Assembly: GCA_965208945.1 (NCBI GenBank)
Contig: OZ242366.1
Coordinates: 5,890,001 to 5,954,000 of the forward strand
DNA: 64,000 nt
From: JAPPLB01 sp965208945
GTDB taxonomy: Bacteria > Acidobacteriota > Terriglobia > Bryobacterales > UBA6623
Reading direction: 5' to 3'
Part shown: in pieces, positions 18,745-28,473 of the stretch
Numbering within the stretch: position 1 is the stretch's first letter
Layout: each line of letters opens with the position of its first letter
The notes under the pieces: generated by a model
Seen by the model: only the letters and a program-made list of their open reading frames with translations
Databases searched by the model: none
What the model was told of the DNA's origin: nothing
Made by a program: the position numbers and the translations under genes

Positions 18745-19185
18745 ATGAGGTTGATTCAATTCACACCCAGGTCGCTTGACCGCTGGTTCGGCTATGCCGA
18801 CGGCTGGCTTGACGATTTCTTCCGCGTACCCGCCACAGCCAGTCAGTCGGCGAGGTTGTTCCATCCCAGCGTCGACATCAAAGAGGACAACGACAAGATC
18901 GTCTTCAAGACCGATTTGCCGGGTGTCGACGAAAAGGACATCAAGGTGACCATCGAGCGAGGAACCCTGATGCTCAGCGGCGAACGCAAGTTCGAGAAAG
19001 AGACGGAGAAAGAAAACTTCCATCGGGTCGAGCGGAGCTACGGCTCGTTCCGGCGAAGCTTCACGCTTCCGGAAACGGTGGACGAAGACAAGGTTTCGGC
19101 GAGCTACCGGAAAGGCGTTCTGGAGTTGACTCTGCCGAAACTGAAGTCCAACGGCAACAAGGTGAAGGTGGTGAACGTCAACTGA
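18745..19185 (+). CDS. Hsp20/alpha-crystallin small heat shock protein 1
   Basis: 146 residues with the alpha-crystallin domain SVDIKEDNDKIVFKTDLPGVDEKDIKVTIE, strand GTLMLSGERKFE, the ENFHRVERSYGSFRRSFTLPE block typical of bacterial class A sHsps, and the closing KGVLELTLPK. AAGGAGG lies 7 nt upstream of ATG 18745. These ATP-independent chaperones hold unfolding proteins for refolding by ClpB/DnaK. A second copy follows and clpB lies downstream, forming a heat-shock block. Confidence 0.95.
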   Translation: MRLIQFTPRSLDRWFGYADGWLDDFFRVPATASQSARLFHPSVDIKEDNDKIVFKTDLPGVDEKDIKVTIERGTLMLSGERKFEKETEKENFHRVERSYGSFRRSFTLPETVDEDKVSASYRKGVLELTLPKLKSNGNKVKVVNVN

Positions 19186-19239
19186 GTCGCGTTGACGAGT
19201 CGCCGCCCGGATGAAATTGATGAATCCAGGAGGTGCATG

Positions 19240-19677
19240 ATGAATCTGATCAAACACACACATCGTGGTATGACGCCATGGTTCGATGACATCGACCGCT
19301 GGTTTGACACGGCTTTTGCCCCCATCCGAAGCGCTCCTTGCGAAGGTGCTTGGAGCCCCAGCGTGGACATCAGCGAGGACGACCGCAAGATCGTCGTGAA
19401 GGCGGACTTGCCGGGCGTGGACGAGAAAGACCTTTCCGTGAAAGTCGAGGACAACGTTCTTGCCGTCTCAGGCGGGCGGAAGTTCGAGAAAGAGAGCGAA
19501 GACGAGAACTTCCATCGGCTCGAGCGGGTCTACGGCTCGTTCGAGCGGAGCTTCACGCTCCCGGACAGCGCCGCAACCGACAAGATTGCGGCCAAGTACG
19601 ACAACGGGGTGCTGAAGGTGGAGATCCCGAAGATCGCGGCCAAACCGAAGAAGGCGAAGGTGGTCAAGATCGGTTGA
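19240..19677 (+). CDS. Hsp20/alpha-crystallin small heat shock protein 2
   Basis: 145 residues and clearly a paralogue of the preceding gene (KIVVKADLPGVDEKDLSVKVEDN; ENFHRLERVYGSFERSFTLPD; NGVLKVEIPK). AGGAGG at 19228-19233 favours the second of two adjacent ATGs (19237/19240). It is 54 nt after the first Hsp20 stop, so probably co-transcribed. Confidence 0.94.
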   Translation: MNLIKHTHRGMTPWFDDIDRWFDTAFAPIRSAPCEGAWSPSVDISEDDRKIVVKADLPGVDEKDLSVKVEDNVLAVSGGRKFEKESEDENFHRLERVYGSFERSFTLPDSAATDKIAAKYDNGVLKVEIPKIAAKPKKAKVVKIG

Positions 19678-19689
19678 TGTGAATGCCGG

Positions 19690-19720
19690 CGGGCGGGTCG
19701 TCCCGGCGGAGGCCCGCCCG
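19690..19720 (+). terminator. Possible hairpin terminator after hsp20 pair
   Basis: CGGGCGGG (19690-19697) and CCCGCCCG (19713-19720) form a perfect 8-bp stem with a 15-nt loop. The following tract (tcaagtttct) is only weakly T-rich, so termination may be partial. Confidence 0.4.
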
Positions 19721-19839
19721 TCAAGTTTCTCGCGAAGAACCCACCGATGCTGAGGGCGCAGTGACCGGCACGACATGACCCGTTCCCAGCCTGCTTCCCC
19801 AGAGCGGGCTCGTTTCGATTGCAACGGAGAGGAATGCAT

Positions 19840-22476
19840 ATGATTCGCTTCGACAAGTTCACGCAGAAGGCCCAGGAGGCCGTGCAACAGGCGCAGGAGC
19901 TCGCCGCCGCATCGAATCAGCAACAGATTCACCCGGCGCATCTGCTCATCACTCTGGTGGAGCAAGAAGAAGGCGTCGTGCAGTCCGTGCTGTCGAAGTG
20001 CGGCATTCAGCCCGCTGCGGTCGCACAGGAAGCCCGCGGACTGTTGGAAGAGATACCGCAGGTCAGCGGCGTGGAGGGCGGCTCCCATTTGGCCCCGTCG
20101 CTGAACGAGGTGTTTCAGAAAGCGCATAAGGAAACTGAGCGTTTCAAGGACGAGTACGTCTCGACCGAGCACTTGCTTCTCGCGATGTCCGCCCTGAAGC
20201 ACGATCCGGCAGGGCGGTTGCTCAACAAGATGGGCGCCGCTCATGAGCCGATCTTGCAGGCTTTGGTCACGATCCGCGGCACGCAGCGCATCACCGACCA
20301 AAACCCCGAGGCCAAGTATCAGGCGCTCGAGCGCTATGCCGTCGATTTGACCGAGGCGGCCCGCCAAAGCAGGCTCGACCCCGTCATCGGTCGCGATGAA
20401 GAGATTCGGCGTGTCATTCAAGTCCTCTGCCGAAGGACGAAGAACAACCCGGTGCTCATCGGCGAGCCGGGTGTCGGCAAGACCGCGATCGTCGAAGGTC
20501 TGGCCCTGCGGATCGTCAAGGGGGATGTTCCCGAGACGCTCAAGAACAAGAGGCTGGTCTCGCTCGACCTGTCAGCGATGGTCGCGGGAACCAAGTTCCG
20601 CGGCGAGTTCGAAGACCGCCTGAAGGCCGTTCTCAAGGAGATTGAGGAGTCCGACGGCAGGATCATCTGTTTCATCGATGAGCTGCATACGCTTGTCGGG
20701 GCCGGGGCCGCCGAAGGCTCGATCGACGCCGCCAACATGCTCAAGCCGGCCTTGGCGCGAGGCGTGCTGCGCTGCATCGGCGCGACGACTCTCAACGAGC
20801 ACCGCAAGTACGTTGAAAAGGACGCCGCGCTCGAACGGCGCTTTCAGACCGTGATGGTGCAGGAGCCGGATGTAGAGGACGCGATCGCCATTCTGCGCGG
20901 CCTCAAGGAAACGTATGAGATCCACCACAGCGTGCGATACACAGATCCGGCGATCATCGCCGCCGCGACGTTGTCGCATCGCTACATCAGCGACCGCTTT
21001 CTACCGGACAAGGCCATCGACCTCATTGACGAGGCGGGAGCGGCCTTGCGCATGCAAATCGATTCCGTTCCGGTGGAGGTCGACCAAATCGAGCGCCGCG
21101 TGATGCAACTCGAGATCGAAAAGCAGGCGCTCCAGAAGGAGATGGACCGTTCCTCGAAGGAACGTCTCCACACGATCGAAAGCGAACTGGAGGATCTGCG
21201 CTCGCAAGGGATGAATCTTCGTGAGCGATGGCAGTCGGAAAAGAAGCTCATCGATCACGTCAAAGTGCTGAAGGAAAAACACGAGACTCTTCGCAATGAA
21301 GAAGAGGAAAGCAGCCGCAAGGGGGATCTCCAGCGCGCGGCCGAGATTCGGTACGGCGAAAGGACGGCCGTCGAGAAAGAAATGGAGCAGGCCGCCGCAC
21401 AACTCGAACAGCAGCAGACCGACAGCAGTCTGCTACGCGGCGAAGTCAACGAGGAAGACATTGCGAAGATCGTCGCGAAGTGGACCGGCATCCCTGTCGC
21501 ACGCATGCTGGAGGGCGAGGTGCAGAAGCTCGTTCACATGGAAGATCGCCTGCAAAACCGCGTCATCGGCCAGGACGAAGCGGTCTCTCTCGTTTCGAAC
21601 GCCATCCGGCGGAATCGGGCCGGCCTCAGCGATCCGAATCAGCCCATCGGCACCTTCGTGTTCCTGGGGCCGACGGGGGTCGGCAAGACCGAGTTGGCGC
21701 GGGCGCTGGCCGAGTTCCTGTTCGACGATGAGAAGGCAATGGTCCGCGTCGACATGTCCGAGTACATGGAAAAGCACGCCGTCTCGCGCATGATCGGCGC
21801 GCCTCCGGGCTATGTCGGCTACGAAGAGGGCGGGCAGTTGACCGAGCACGTCCGGCGCAAGCCGTACTCCGTCGTGTTGCTCGACGAGATCGAGAAGGCG
21901 CACCCGGATGTGTTCAACGTCCTGCTGCAGGTGCTCGACGACGGCCGGCTCACCGATGGCAAGGGCCGCACGGTCAACTTCAACAACACCGTCATCATCA
22001 TGACTTCGAACGTCGGATCCAGCGACTTGCAAACGGCGAAGATCGGGTTTTCGCTGACACACGACGGCCGTGATCAGAACCAGGCGATCCGCACCCGGTT
22101 GATGGCTGAACTGAGCCGGACTTTCCGGCCGGAGTTCCTCAACCGCATTGATGACATCATCGTCTTCAACAGCCTCGCGAGAGAGCATCTGAGCAAAATC
22201 GTCGAGCTGCAGCTCGGTTATCTGCTGAAGCTTCTCGGAGACAAGAAAATCCGCATCGAGGTCACCGAATCCGCCAAGGATCTGCTGCTCAGCGACGGCT
22301 ATGACGAGAAATTCGGTGCTCGTCCGCTGAAGCGCTCGATCCAGAGGCTCATCCAAGACCCGTTGGCGTTGGCCATCCTCAACGGTGATTTCGGCGAGGA
22401 CGACGTCGTCATCGTCGATCGTGACAGCGATTCAGCGGCCCTGCACTTCAAGAAGAAGATAGCAGTCGCGGCCTAG
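19840..22476 (+). CDS. clpB: ClpB disaggregase (AAA+ chaperone)
   Basis: 878 residues from ATG 19840 (GGAGAGG 7 nt upstream). The order is Clp N domain (FDKFTQKAQEAVQQAQELA); AAA+1 with Walker A GEPGVGKTAIVEG and Walker B IICFIDELHTLVGAG; a long coiled-coil middle domain (about residues 400-520); and AAA+2 with GPTGVGKTELARALAEF and the SEYMEKHAVSRMIGAPPGYVGYEEGG pore loop. It solubilises aggregated proteins with DnaK and works with the upstream small Hsps. The stop codon TAG (22474-22476) is part of the CTAG into which the next IS element has inserted. Confidence 0.97.
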   Translation: MIRFDKFTQKAQEAVQQAQELAAASNQQQIHPAHLLITLVEQEEGVVQSVLSKCGIQPAAVAQEARGLLEEIPQVSGVEGGSHLAPSLNEVFQKAHKETERFKDEYVSTEHLLLAMSALKHDPAGRLLNKMGAAHEPILQALVTIRGTQRITDQNPEAKYQALERYAVDLTEAARQSRLDPVIGRDEEIRRVIQVLCRRTKNNPVLIGEPGVGKTAIVEGLALRIVKGDVPETLKNKRLVSLDLSAMVAGTKFRGEFEDRLKAVLKEIEESDGRIICFIDELHTLVGAGAAEGSIDAANMLKPALARGVLRCIGATTLNEHRKYVEKDAALERRFQTVMVQEPDVEDAIAILRGLKETYEIHHSVRYTDPAIIAAATLSHRYISDRFLPDKAIDLIDEAGAALRMQIDSVPVEVDQIERRVMQLEIEKQALQKEMDRSSKERLHTIESELEDLRSQGMNLRERWQSEKKLIDHVKVLKEKHETLRNEEEESSRKGDLQRAAEIRYGERTAVEKEMEQAAAQLEQQQTDSSLLRGEVNEEDIAKIVAKWTGIPVARMLEGEVQKLVHMEDRLQNRVIGQDEAVSLVSNAIRRNRAGLSDPNQPIGTFVFLGPTGVGKTELARALAEFLFDDEKAMVRVDMSEYMEKHAVSRMIGAPPGYVGYEEGGQLTEHVRRKPYSVVLLDEIEKAHPDVFNVLLQVLDDGRLTDGKGRTVNFNNTVIIMTSNVGSSDLQTAKIGFSLTHDGRDQNQAIRTRLMAELSRTFRPEFLNRIDDIIVFNSLAREHLSKIVELQLGYLLKLLGDKKIRIEVTESAKDLLLSDGYDEKFGARPLKRSIQRLIQDPLALAILNGDFGEDDVVIVDRDSDSAALHFKKKIAVAA

Positions 22477-24068
22477 GAGTCTGTCCCACAGAAAAGGGGG
22501 ACAGCAGGTAGAAGGAAGGAGCAAGAGGGGCGAAACTAGAGGGATGGGGACCAGCTACCGGCCGTATCAACCGGATCAGCCGTATTTGTTACCGCCGTCG
22601 TTGCGGGAGTGGTTGCCGGAAGATCATCTGGCGTATTTCATCTCCGACACGATCGATGCACTGGATCTGAGGATGTTGTACGAACGCTACGAAGGGGATG
22701 GGAGGCGCAATCGGCCGTATCACCCGGCGATGCTGCTGAAGGTGCTGGTGTACTGCTATGCAACGGGAGTGTTTTCGTCGCGTCGGATCGCGGCGAAGCT
22801 GGTGGAGGATGTGGCGCTGCGGGTGCTGGCGGCGGGCAACCGGCCCGATTTTCGGACCATCAATCGATTCCGGCAGCAGCATCTGGAGACGTTTGGAGAG
22901 TTGTTTGTGGAGGTGGTGCGGCTGGCGCGGCGGATGGGCCTGGTGAAGTTGGGGACGGTGGCGTTGGATGGGACGAAAGTACGGGCCAACGCCTCCAAGC
23001 ACAAGGCGATGAGTTACGAGAGGATGCAGGCCGAGGAGCGGCGGCTGGAGCAAGAGGTGCGGGCGTTGCTGGAGCGGGCGCAACAGATCGACTTGGCCGA
23101 GGATGAGTTGTACGGAGCGGAGCACAGCGGGGACGAGTTGCCGGAGGAGTTACGGCGGCGGGAGCAACGGCTGGCGAAGATCCGGGAGGCGAAGCGGGCG
23201 CTGGAGGCCGAGCAAGCGGGGCAGGACCAGGCGCGGGGACGGCGAGCGGGGGACGGCAAGGTGGCCTCGGGGAAGCGGTCTCAGGGCGGGGTGTCGAAAT
23301 ACCAGCGGGAGTATGGCGAGCCGCCCCCGAAGAAGCAGCGCAATTTCACCGACCCGGAGAGCCGGATCATGAAACTGCAGCAGGGGTTCGAGCAGTGCTA
23401 CAACGCGCAAGCGGTGGTGGAAGAAGGCCGTCAGTTGATCGTGGCGCAGCAGGTGGGCCAGAACGCGGCCGACAACGGGGTGCTGCTGGAGCTGGTCGAT
23501 GAGGTGGAGCGGAACACGGGGAGCAAGCCGCAGCGGGTACTGGCGGATGCGGGGTATCGCAGTGAGGAGAACTTTGCGGGGTTGGAAGGGCGGCAGGTCG
23601 AGGGCTTGGTGGCGCTGGGGCGAGAGGGACGGGCGAGCCGGTCGGAGCAGCCGAAGATTGTCGGAGCAGCGACGGCGCGCATGCGGAGGCGCTTGGCCGA
23701 GCCGCGTGGCCAGCAGCACTACGCGCGCCGCAAAGGGCTGGTGGAGCCGGTCTTCGGATGGTTGAAAGCGAGGTTGGGGTTCCGGCAATTCTCGCTGCGA
23801 GGGCTGCGTAAAGTCCAAGGCGAATGGAGTTTGGTGACGCTGGCATTGAACCTGCGCCGGATGGCCGGGATGGTGCCGCTGGCGACGGTGGGGTAGCATG
23901 CCGAGCCCAACACCAGGCTCCCAGCAACAGCCAGCAAGCTCGGTATAGCTATCAGCCGTAAATCTGACCCGGAATGTAGACTGGGGTCGCCACCGAATTC
24001 ACGCACAGTGCCGTCGTCAATGATCCCATCGTGCCCAACGACAGCTCTGATTCCTGTGGGACAGACTC
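22477..24068 (+). mobile_element. IS1182-family insertion sequence (intact)
   Basis: A 1592-bp element whose ends are perfect inverted repeats, GAGTCTGTCCCACAG at 22477-22491 and CTGTGGGACAGACTC at 24054-24068. They extend to 18 bp if the palindromic flank is counted. It is bounded by CTAG direct repeats (22473-22476 and 24069-24072). One transposase gene is complete. Insertion is exactly between the clpB stop and repeat A copy 4. Confidence 0.9.
22544..23896 (+). CDS. IS1182-family transposase
   Basis: 450 residues. The start MGTSYRPYQPDQPYLLPPSL and the DUF772-like N-terminal segment (YHPAMLLKVLVYCYATGVFSSR) are characteristic. The DDE core has VALDGTKVRANASK (first Asp), VLADAGYRSEEN (second Asp), and RKGLVEPVFGWLKAR (Glu). 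A Glu/Arg-rich coiled region lies between about residues 165 and 245. No stop or frameshift is seen, so it may be active. Confidence 0.93.
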   Translation: MGTSYRPYQPDQPYLLPPSLREWLPEDHLAYFISDTIDALDLRMLYERYEGDGRRNRPYHPAMLLKVLVYCYATGVFSSRRIAAKLVEDVALRVLAAGNRPDFRTINRFRQQHLETFGELFVEVVRLARRMGLVKLGTVALDGTKVRANASKHKAMSYERMQAEERRLEQEVRALLERAQQIDLAEDELYGAEHSGDELPEELRRREQRLAKIREAKRALEAEQAGQDQARGRRAGDGKVASGKRSQGGVSKYQREYGEPPPKKQRNFTDPESRIMKLQQGFEQCYNAQAVVEEGRQLIVAQQVGQNAADNGVLLELVDEVERNTGSKPQRVLADAGYRSEENFAGLEGRQVEGLVALGREGRASRSEQPKIVGAATARMRRRLAEPRGQQHYARRKGLVEPVFGWLKARLGFRQFSLRGLRKVQGEWSLVTLALNLRRMAGMVPLATVG

Positions 24069-24252
24069 CTAGCCTGCATTTCTCACCACCCGACGGTCGA
24101 AGCACGCGATACGACCGCCAGGACTTCGTTGCGCTTGCTTGCCGTACTCAACGTACTGTTCAAGTACTCCTGCGCGCGCCAAGCAGCTCGCGCCTCGTCC
24201 TGGCGGCCCTCTCACCACTTCGCCTCGCCACGTGGTGAGACATGCAGGCTAA
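24069..24252 (+). repeat. Repeat A copy 4 (left end abuts IS1182)
   Basis: Left CTAG 24069-24072 is followed by CCTGCATTTCTCACCAC; the right end is GTGGTGAGACATGCAGG followed by CTAA (24249-24252). The core is 176 bp. The left CTAG is also the right target duplication of the IS. Before that insertion this copy overlapped the clpB stop codon. Confidence 0.9.
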
Positions 24253-24292
24253 GTGGATTCTCAAATCAACCGGCCAGCGGCCTAGCTGGCGC

Positions 24293-26875
24293 CTAACCGG
24301 CTTTTTCGGATACACGAACTCCGCACGCCGCCAGCATCTCGTCACGCAAACGTTCGCCTTCCATCGGCGCAAGTTTCCCATCGGGACCAGTTGCGTAGAA
24401 CACGTCCATCGCCTTGCGGCCTTGCGTGTCAATCAGAACGACCTCGATATCGTAACCGCCGGAAGAGATCGTTCGAGCCAAGTCGTACAGCAAGCCGATT
24501 CGGTCCTGTGCAGTGACATGAATCACCGTGGCTCGTTGCGACGTTTGATTGTCGATGCTCACGCGGGGCTTGATCCAGGTCCTCGCCGCAGTACGAAACA
24601 CGGGCTCGCGGGCCTGCAGCAGATCCGTCACCTCAACCCGGTCCTCTGCGACTTTCCTTAGCGTGCGAGTCAATTGCAAGGACGCGTCCGGGCTCACGTC
24701 CAAGCGGTGGTTGGAATCCACAACGATGAACGTGTCCAGAACGAGGCCGTATGCATTCGAGAATGCTTCCGCTTTCTCGATGCTAACTCCAAAAGCCGCC
24801 AATCCACCGCACAACGAGGCAAACAGATTCGGCCGGTCCCTTGTTATCACAGCGACTTCGTAGAACGACCCGTTTGCCGTCACGCTGACGGCGGAATCCT
24901 GTTCGGCGAGTCTCCTGCTGAGCTTAAAATGCGAACGAATCTTTTCTGGAGTACGGGTTCGGAGATAGCGTTCAGGGAAGCCCTCTAAAAACTCATCCAC
25001 GTCCTTGCGCTCGTCAGCTGACGCGGGGGGAGCCAGATAAGTCTGTGAGGCTTCCGGACGGATGCGAAGATCCTCCACATCAGCGGTAAGACGGTTGTAC
25101 GTGGCGACATAAAGTTGCCAGAGCAATTCTCTTCGCCAGGGAGTCATGGCCGAAGGGTTCAGCGCGCGGATGTCGGCGAAAGTAACGAGGGTTAATGCCT
25201 TCAAGCGATCGGTCGTGCCCACAATGTCAGCCAACTCATGGATCGTTTCGGGATCACTCACGTCACGTCCTCGCATGAACGCCGACATGGTCAAGTGGTG
25301 CCGGATCAGGAATCGCACGGTTTCCCGTCCGGCGGCCTCCATCCCTATACGCTCCATTGCGCGATCGGTCAGCTCAATGCTCCGCTGCGAATGGTCCGGG
25401 CCCGGCACGCCTTTACCTACATCGTGGAACAACACGGCGAAAAAGAGGCGCTCGGGATACTCCAATTCGACCAATAGACTGCCGTAATCGCGAAGGTTCT
25501 CGTCCTTGCCCTCTCGTAATTCATGGATGTGGCGCACTGCCCGGAACACATGCTCATCCACGGTATAGCGATGATAGAAGTCACGGATGACGAGACAGTC
25601 AATGAGTTTGAACTCCGGAAAGAGTGCAAACAAAACACCTGTCTCGTGCATGGCGGTGAGCGCGCGGTAGGCGTGGCGCAGCTTAAGGATCGCTGCAAGC
25701 ACGGGCCATACGTCGGCTCGCGAACGGGCATAAGTCTCAATACCCGGAAGAGCCTCCTTGATCCTGCGCTCCGTTTCAGCCGCGAGCGGCAACCCGTGTC
25801 GTGAAACCCAGCGGAACAGTTCGAAAACAAGCTCGGGACGGTCTTTGAGGGCTTGACTGTGCTGAAGATAAATTCGTCCACGCGATACCGGAAAGTAGAC
25901 ATGCGAGAGCCGTGATGAACGGTCCCTCACGCGCGTCAGCAGGGTTCGACGCGAAACAGCCGCCACCTCCATCATTTGAGTTGCCAGTCGAGAAACAGCA
26001 CGGACGTGACGGAAGTAGTCACGCATCCAGTCCTCCGTGCGGTGCACCTTCAGAAACGGCTTGGCCAAGCCTGACTGAGAGACACGGTCCTGCATTTCAA
26101 ACGTGAGATTGTTGTTGTCGCGTCCGACGAAGTAGTGCAGGTAGCAGCGTACAGAGAACAAAAAGCGCTTTGCTTGCGTCCACCCCGTGCCATCCTTGTT
26201 CGGCAGATGATCCTCGCTCAGCGGCACGTGATCCTGAGTGACGTTGACGAGTTGCGAAATCCAACATGCCAAATGAAAGTCGCGAAGCCCGCCGGGGCAC
26301 TCCTTGATATCAGGCTCCAGATGGTAGATCGTCTTGCCATGCCGCTGGTGGCGAGCCTGACTCAATTCGACGAGGTTTCTCAGCAAGGCACTCTGCTCGC
26401 GTAGATAGAACTGCGGCAACTGTTGGCCGTGGAGCAGCCCGAAAAGATCCCGATCGCCGGCGAGGAAACGGCTATCGAGCAGGCTGATGTTGAGTTCGGC
26501 GTTTTCCGGAGTGATGGTCGTGCAATCCTTGGGCGTCCGCACCGAATGCGATACCCGGAGCTTGGCATCCCAGAGACCCGCCAGCAGCCTAGCAAGCGCT
26601 CCTTCCGACTGCGCAACGAGACGATCGTCGCTGAAAAGTATCAGGAGGTCGACATCTGAATGGGGGAAAAGCTGTGACCGGCCGTAACCTCCCACAGCAA
26701 CAGCAGCGATGTCGCCTTTCTCGGCTTCGGGGAAACACTCCGAGAAGCTGCGCGCGACGATACGGTCAACTTCACCACTGCGAGCTGACACGCAGGCGAG
26801 GCCGTCAGTATCGGAAAAGAACCGTTTCTTCTTCAGATCCCATCCGCGCATTGCCAGGGATATCGAATCCGGCAA
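24293..26875 (-). CDS. glnD: Bifunctional uridylyltransferase/uridylyl-removing enzyme (PII sensor)
   Basis: 860 residues. The nucleotidyltransferase domain has VAVGGYGRSQLFPHSDVDLL (G-G-x(3)-S-x(2)-D-x-D region). A central HD domain (FHDVGKGVPGPDHS; DEHVFRAVRHIHEL) removes UMP. Two C-terminal ACT domains (VITRDRPNLFASLCGG and VTAQDRIGLLYDLARTI) sense glutamine. It modifies the PII protein encoded immediately upstream (14-nt gap), so glnB and glnD are one operon that reports nitrogen status. Confidence 0.95.
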   Translation of the reverse strand: MPDSISLAMRGWDLKKKRFFSDTDGLACVSARSGEVDRIVARSFSECFPEAEKGDIAAVAVGGYGRSQLFPHSDVDLLILFSDDRLVAQSEGALARLLAGLWDAKLRVSHSVRTPKDCTTITPENAELNISLLDSRFLAGDRDLFGLLHGQQLPQFYLREQSALLRNLVELSQARHQRHGKTIYHLEPDIKECPGGLRDFHLACWISQLVNVTQDHVPLSEDHLPNKDGTGWTQAKRFLFSVRCYLHYFVGRDNNNLTFEMQDRVSQSGLAKPFLKVHRTEDWMRDYFRHVRAVSRLATQMMEVAAVSRRTLLTRVRDRSSRLSHVYFPVSRGRIYLQHSQALKDRPELVFELFRWVSRHGLPLAAETERRIKEALPGIETYARSRADVWPVLAAILKLRHAYRALTAMHETGVLFALFPEFKLIDCLVIRDFYHRYTVDEHVFRAVRHIHELREGKDENLRDYGSLLVELEYPERLFFAVLFHDVGKGVPGPDHSQRSIELTDRAMERIGMEAAGRETVRFLIRHHLTMSAFMRGRDVSDPETIHELADIVGTTDRLKALTLVTFADIRALNPSAMTPWRRELLWQLYVATYNRLTADVEDLRIRPEASQTYLAPPASADERKDVDEFLEGFPERYLRTRTPEKIRSHFKLSRRLAEQDSAVSVTANGSFYEVAVITRDRPNLFASLCGGLAAFGVSIEKAEAFSNAYGLVLDTFIVVDSNHRLDVSPDASLQLTRTLRKVAEDRVEVTDLLQAREPVFRTAARTWIKPRVSIDNQTSQRATVIHVTAQDRIGLLYDLARTISSGGYDIEVVLIDTQGRKAMDVFYATGPDGKLAPMEGERLRDEMLAACGVRVSEKAG

Positions 26876-26889
26876 TGTGATCCGCTCCT

Positions 26890-27228
26890 CTAGAGAGCGT
26901 CTCCGCCCGTTTCATGGTTGCGGATCCGAACCGCTTCCTCCGCCGGGCAGACAATAACTTTGCCATCTCCGATCCTGCCTGTCCGAGCCGCCGTGACAAT
27001 CGCATCGACCACCTCTTCTACACTCTCGTCCATTACGACCGTCTCGAGCTTCACCTTGGGCAGCAAATCAATCTCGTATTCCTGCCCGCGGTAGATCCCC
27101 TTGTGCCCTTTCTGACGGCCATGACCACGAATGTCGTAGATCGTCATACCATAGATGCCGATCTCGCTCAGAGCAGCACGCACGCCATCGAGCTTGAAAG
27201 GTTGAATGATTGCCTCAACCCTCTTCAT
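26890..27228 (-). CDS. glnB: Nitrogen regulatory protein PII
   Basis: 112 residues, the standard PII length. It opens MKRVEAIIQPFKLDGVRAAL. The T-loop has GHGRQKGHKGIYRGQEYEIDLLPK, in which the tyrosine of RGQEY corresponds to the uridylylated Tyr51. The C-loop is TGRIGDGKVIV. It binds ATP/ADP and 2-oxoglutarate. Presence of the Tyr and of glnD next door argues for control by uridylylation. GlnB versus GlnK cannot be decided; no amtB is adjacent. Confidence 0.94.
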   Translation of the reverse strand: MKRVEAIIQPFKLDGVRAALSEIGIYGMTIYDIRGHGRQKGHKGIYRGQEYEIDLLPKVKLETVVMDESVEEVVDAIVTAARTGRIGDGKVIVCPAEEAVRIRNHETGGDAL

Positions 27229-27624
27229 CGAAAGAACCTTTGCGGCCGTGCTTCCCTTCCCCCGAGATCAGCTCGGCACGCAAGCAAGATCCGCTAACGC
27301 TGACGCATCCAACTCCGTGTCACCGCGGGCAAGCCGGCATTGTTGAACGTCAAAGAGAACGAATGGCCGACTTAGCCGGATGTAAGGCAATGCTATCACA
27401 GCGCCCTGCGGACCGGATGCGCAATCCGGTACATAAAAATTTTTGATCGGGGGCCTCGTCGAGCCTGGTTCTCTCATGAAGAAAGCGGTTCAGTGTCACC
27501 CTTTGCCCTCATGGCCCAGGAACGGGAGTTGACGGTGCAGATCATCGGCCGTGGTCCATAGCACCGAATCGTAGATCTGCTCATCGCCGCACCATGTCGG
27601 TGGGATTCTATAATGGGCGCTGCG
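27229..27624. other. Divergent intergenic region glnB / TIM-barrel gene
   Basis: About 390 bp between divergent genes. I looked for a sigma-54 type element (GG-N10-GC) upstream of glnB and saw no convincing match. An AT-rich patch lies at about 27430-27445. No gene is evident. Confidence 0.4.
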
Positions 27625-28473
27625 ATGAAATTCGGAGTAAACACGATGATCTGGTCCGGGGCATTCGACTCCTCGATCCCCCTGGACAAGATCAAGCAAG
27701 CGGGCCTCGACGGGATCGAGATCCCTGCCTTCGATGCAAAGGATGTAGATGTAGCCGTGCTCAAGCGGGCGCTGAGCGACTCTGACCTTGAATGCACCTT
27801 CTGTTCCGTCAATCCGCCGGGCAAGAATCCCATCAGCGAGGACGCGGCCGTTCGGGCGGAAACCCTCGAGCATTGGAAGCAGGTGGTCGCCACCGCAGGC
27901 GAGGCCGGCGTGCAGTTGATCGCAGGGCCGACCTATTCTCCGGTGGGCCATTTGCCGGGACGCCGCCGAAATGACGACGAATGGAAGTGGGGCGTTGACT
28001 TCCATCGGCAGCTCGATACTGCTTTGCAGGACGCCGGCGCTGAACTTGCGATCGAGCCCTTGAACCGCTTCGAAACGTATTTTCTAAACACTGCCGAAGA
28101 CACGGTGCGCTTTGTCGACGAAATCGGCAGTCCACGGATCGGCATCCTCTTCGACACGTTTCATTCGAACATCGAAGAGAAAAGCATCCCGGAGGGATAC
28201 CAGATGTGCGGTTCAAGGCTCAAGCACGTCCATGCCTGTGAGAATGATCGAGGCGTGCCCGGCACGGGGCACGTGGACTGGACTTCGGTTCTCGGGACCT
28301 TGCGGGAGATCGGCTACGATGGCTGGCTCACGATCGAGTCGTTCAATGGGACGATTCCTCAACTTGCCGCGGCGACGGCGATTTGGCGGGATCTGGCGGA
28401 ATCAATGGATGACATCGCTTTCGAGGGAGCGGCCTTCCTCAAGCGCGCATGGGAAAATGAGAATCAGGCATGA
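27625..28473 (+). CDS. Sugar phosphate isomerase/epimerase-like TIM-barrel protein
   Basis: 282 residues from ATG 27625 (ATG 27613 is also possible). AP-endonuclease-2-like TIM barrel: MKFGVNTMIW at the start; ELAIEPLNRFETYFLNT with the metal Glu; GILFDTFHSNIEE with metal Asp and His; LKHVHACENDRGVPGTGHVDW with His; and GWLTIESFNG with the last Glu. These match D-psicose/tagatose 3-epimerase and hydroxypyruvate isomerase relatives. The stop overlaps the start of the following SDR gene, indicating translational coupling and a common carbohydrate pathway of unknown substrate. Confidence 0.85.
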   Translation: MKFGVNTMIWSGAFDSSIPLDKIKQAGLDGIEIPAFDAKDVDVAVLKRALSDSDLECTFCSVNPPGKNPISEDAAVRAETLEHWKQVVATAGEAGVQLIAGPTYSPVGHLPGRRRNDDEWKWGVDFHRQLDTALQDAGAELAIEPLNRFETYFLNTAEDTVRFVDEIGSPRIGILFDTFHSNIEEKSIPEGYQMCGSRLKHVHACENDRGVPGTGHVDWTSVLGTLREIGYDGWLTIESFNGTIPQLAAATAIWRDLAESMDDIAFEGAAFLKRAWENENQA

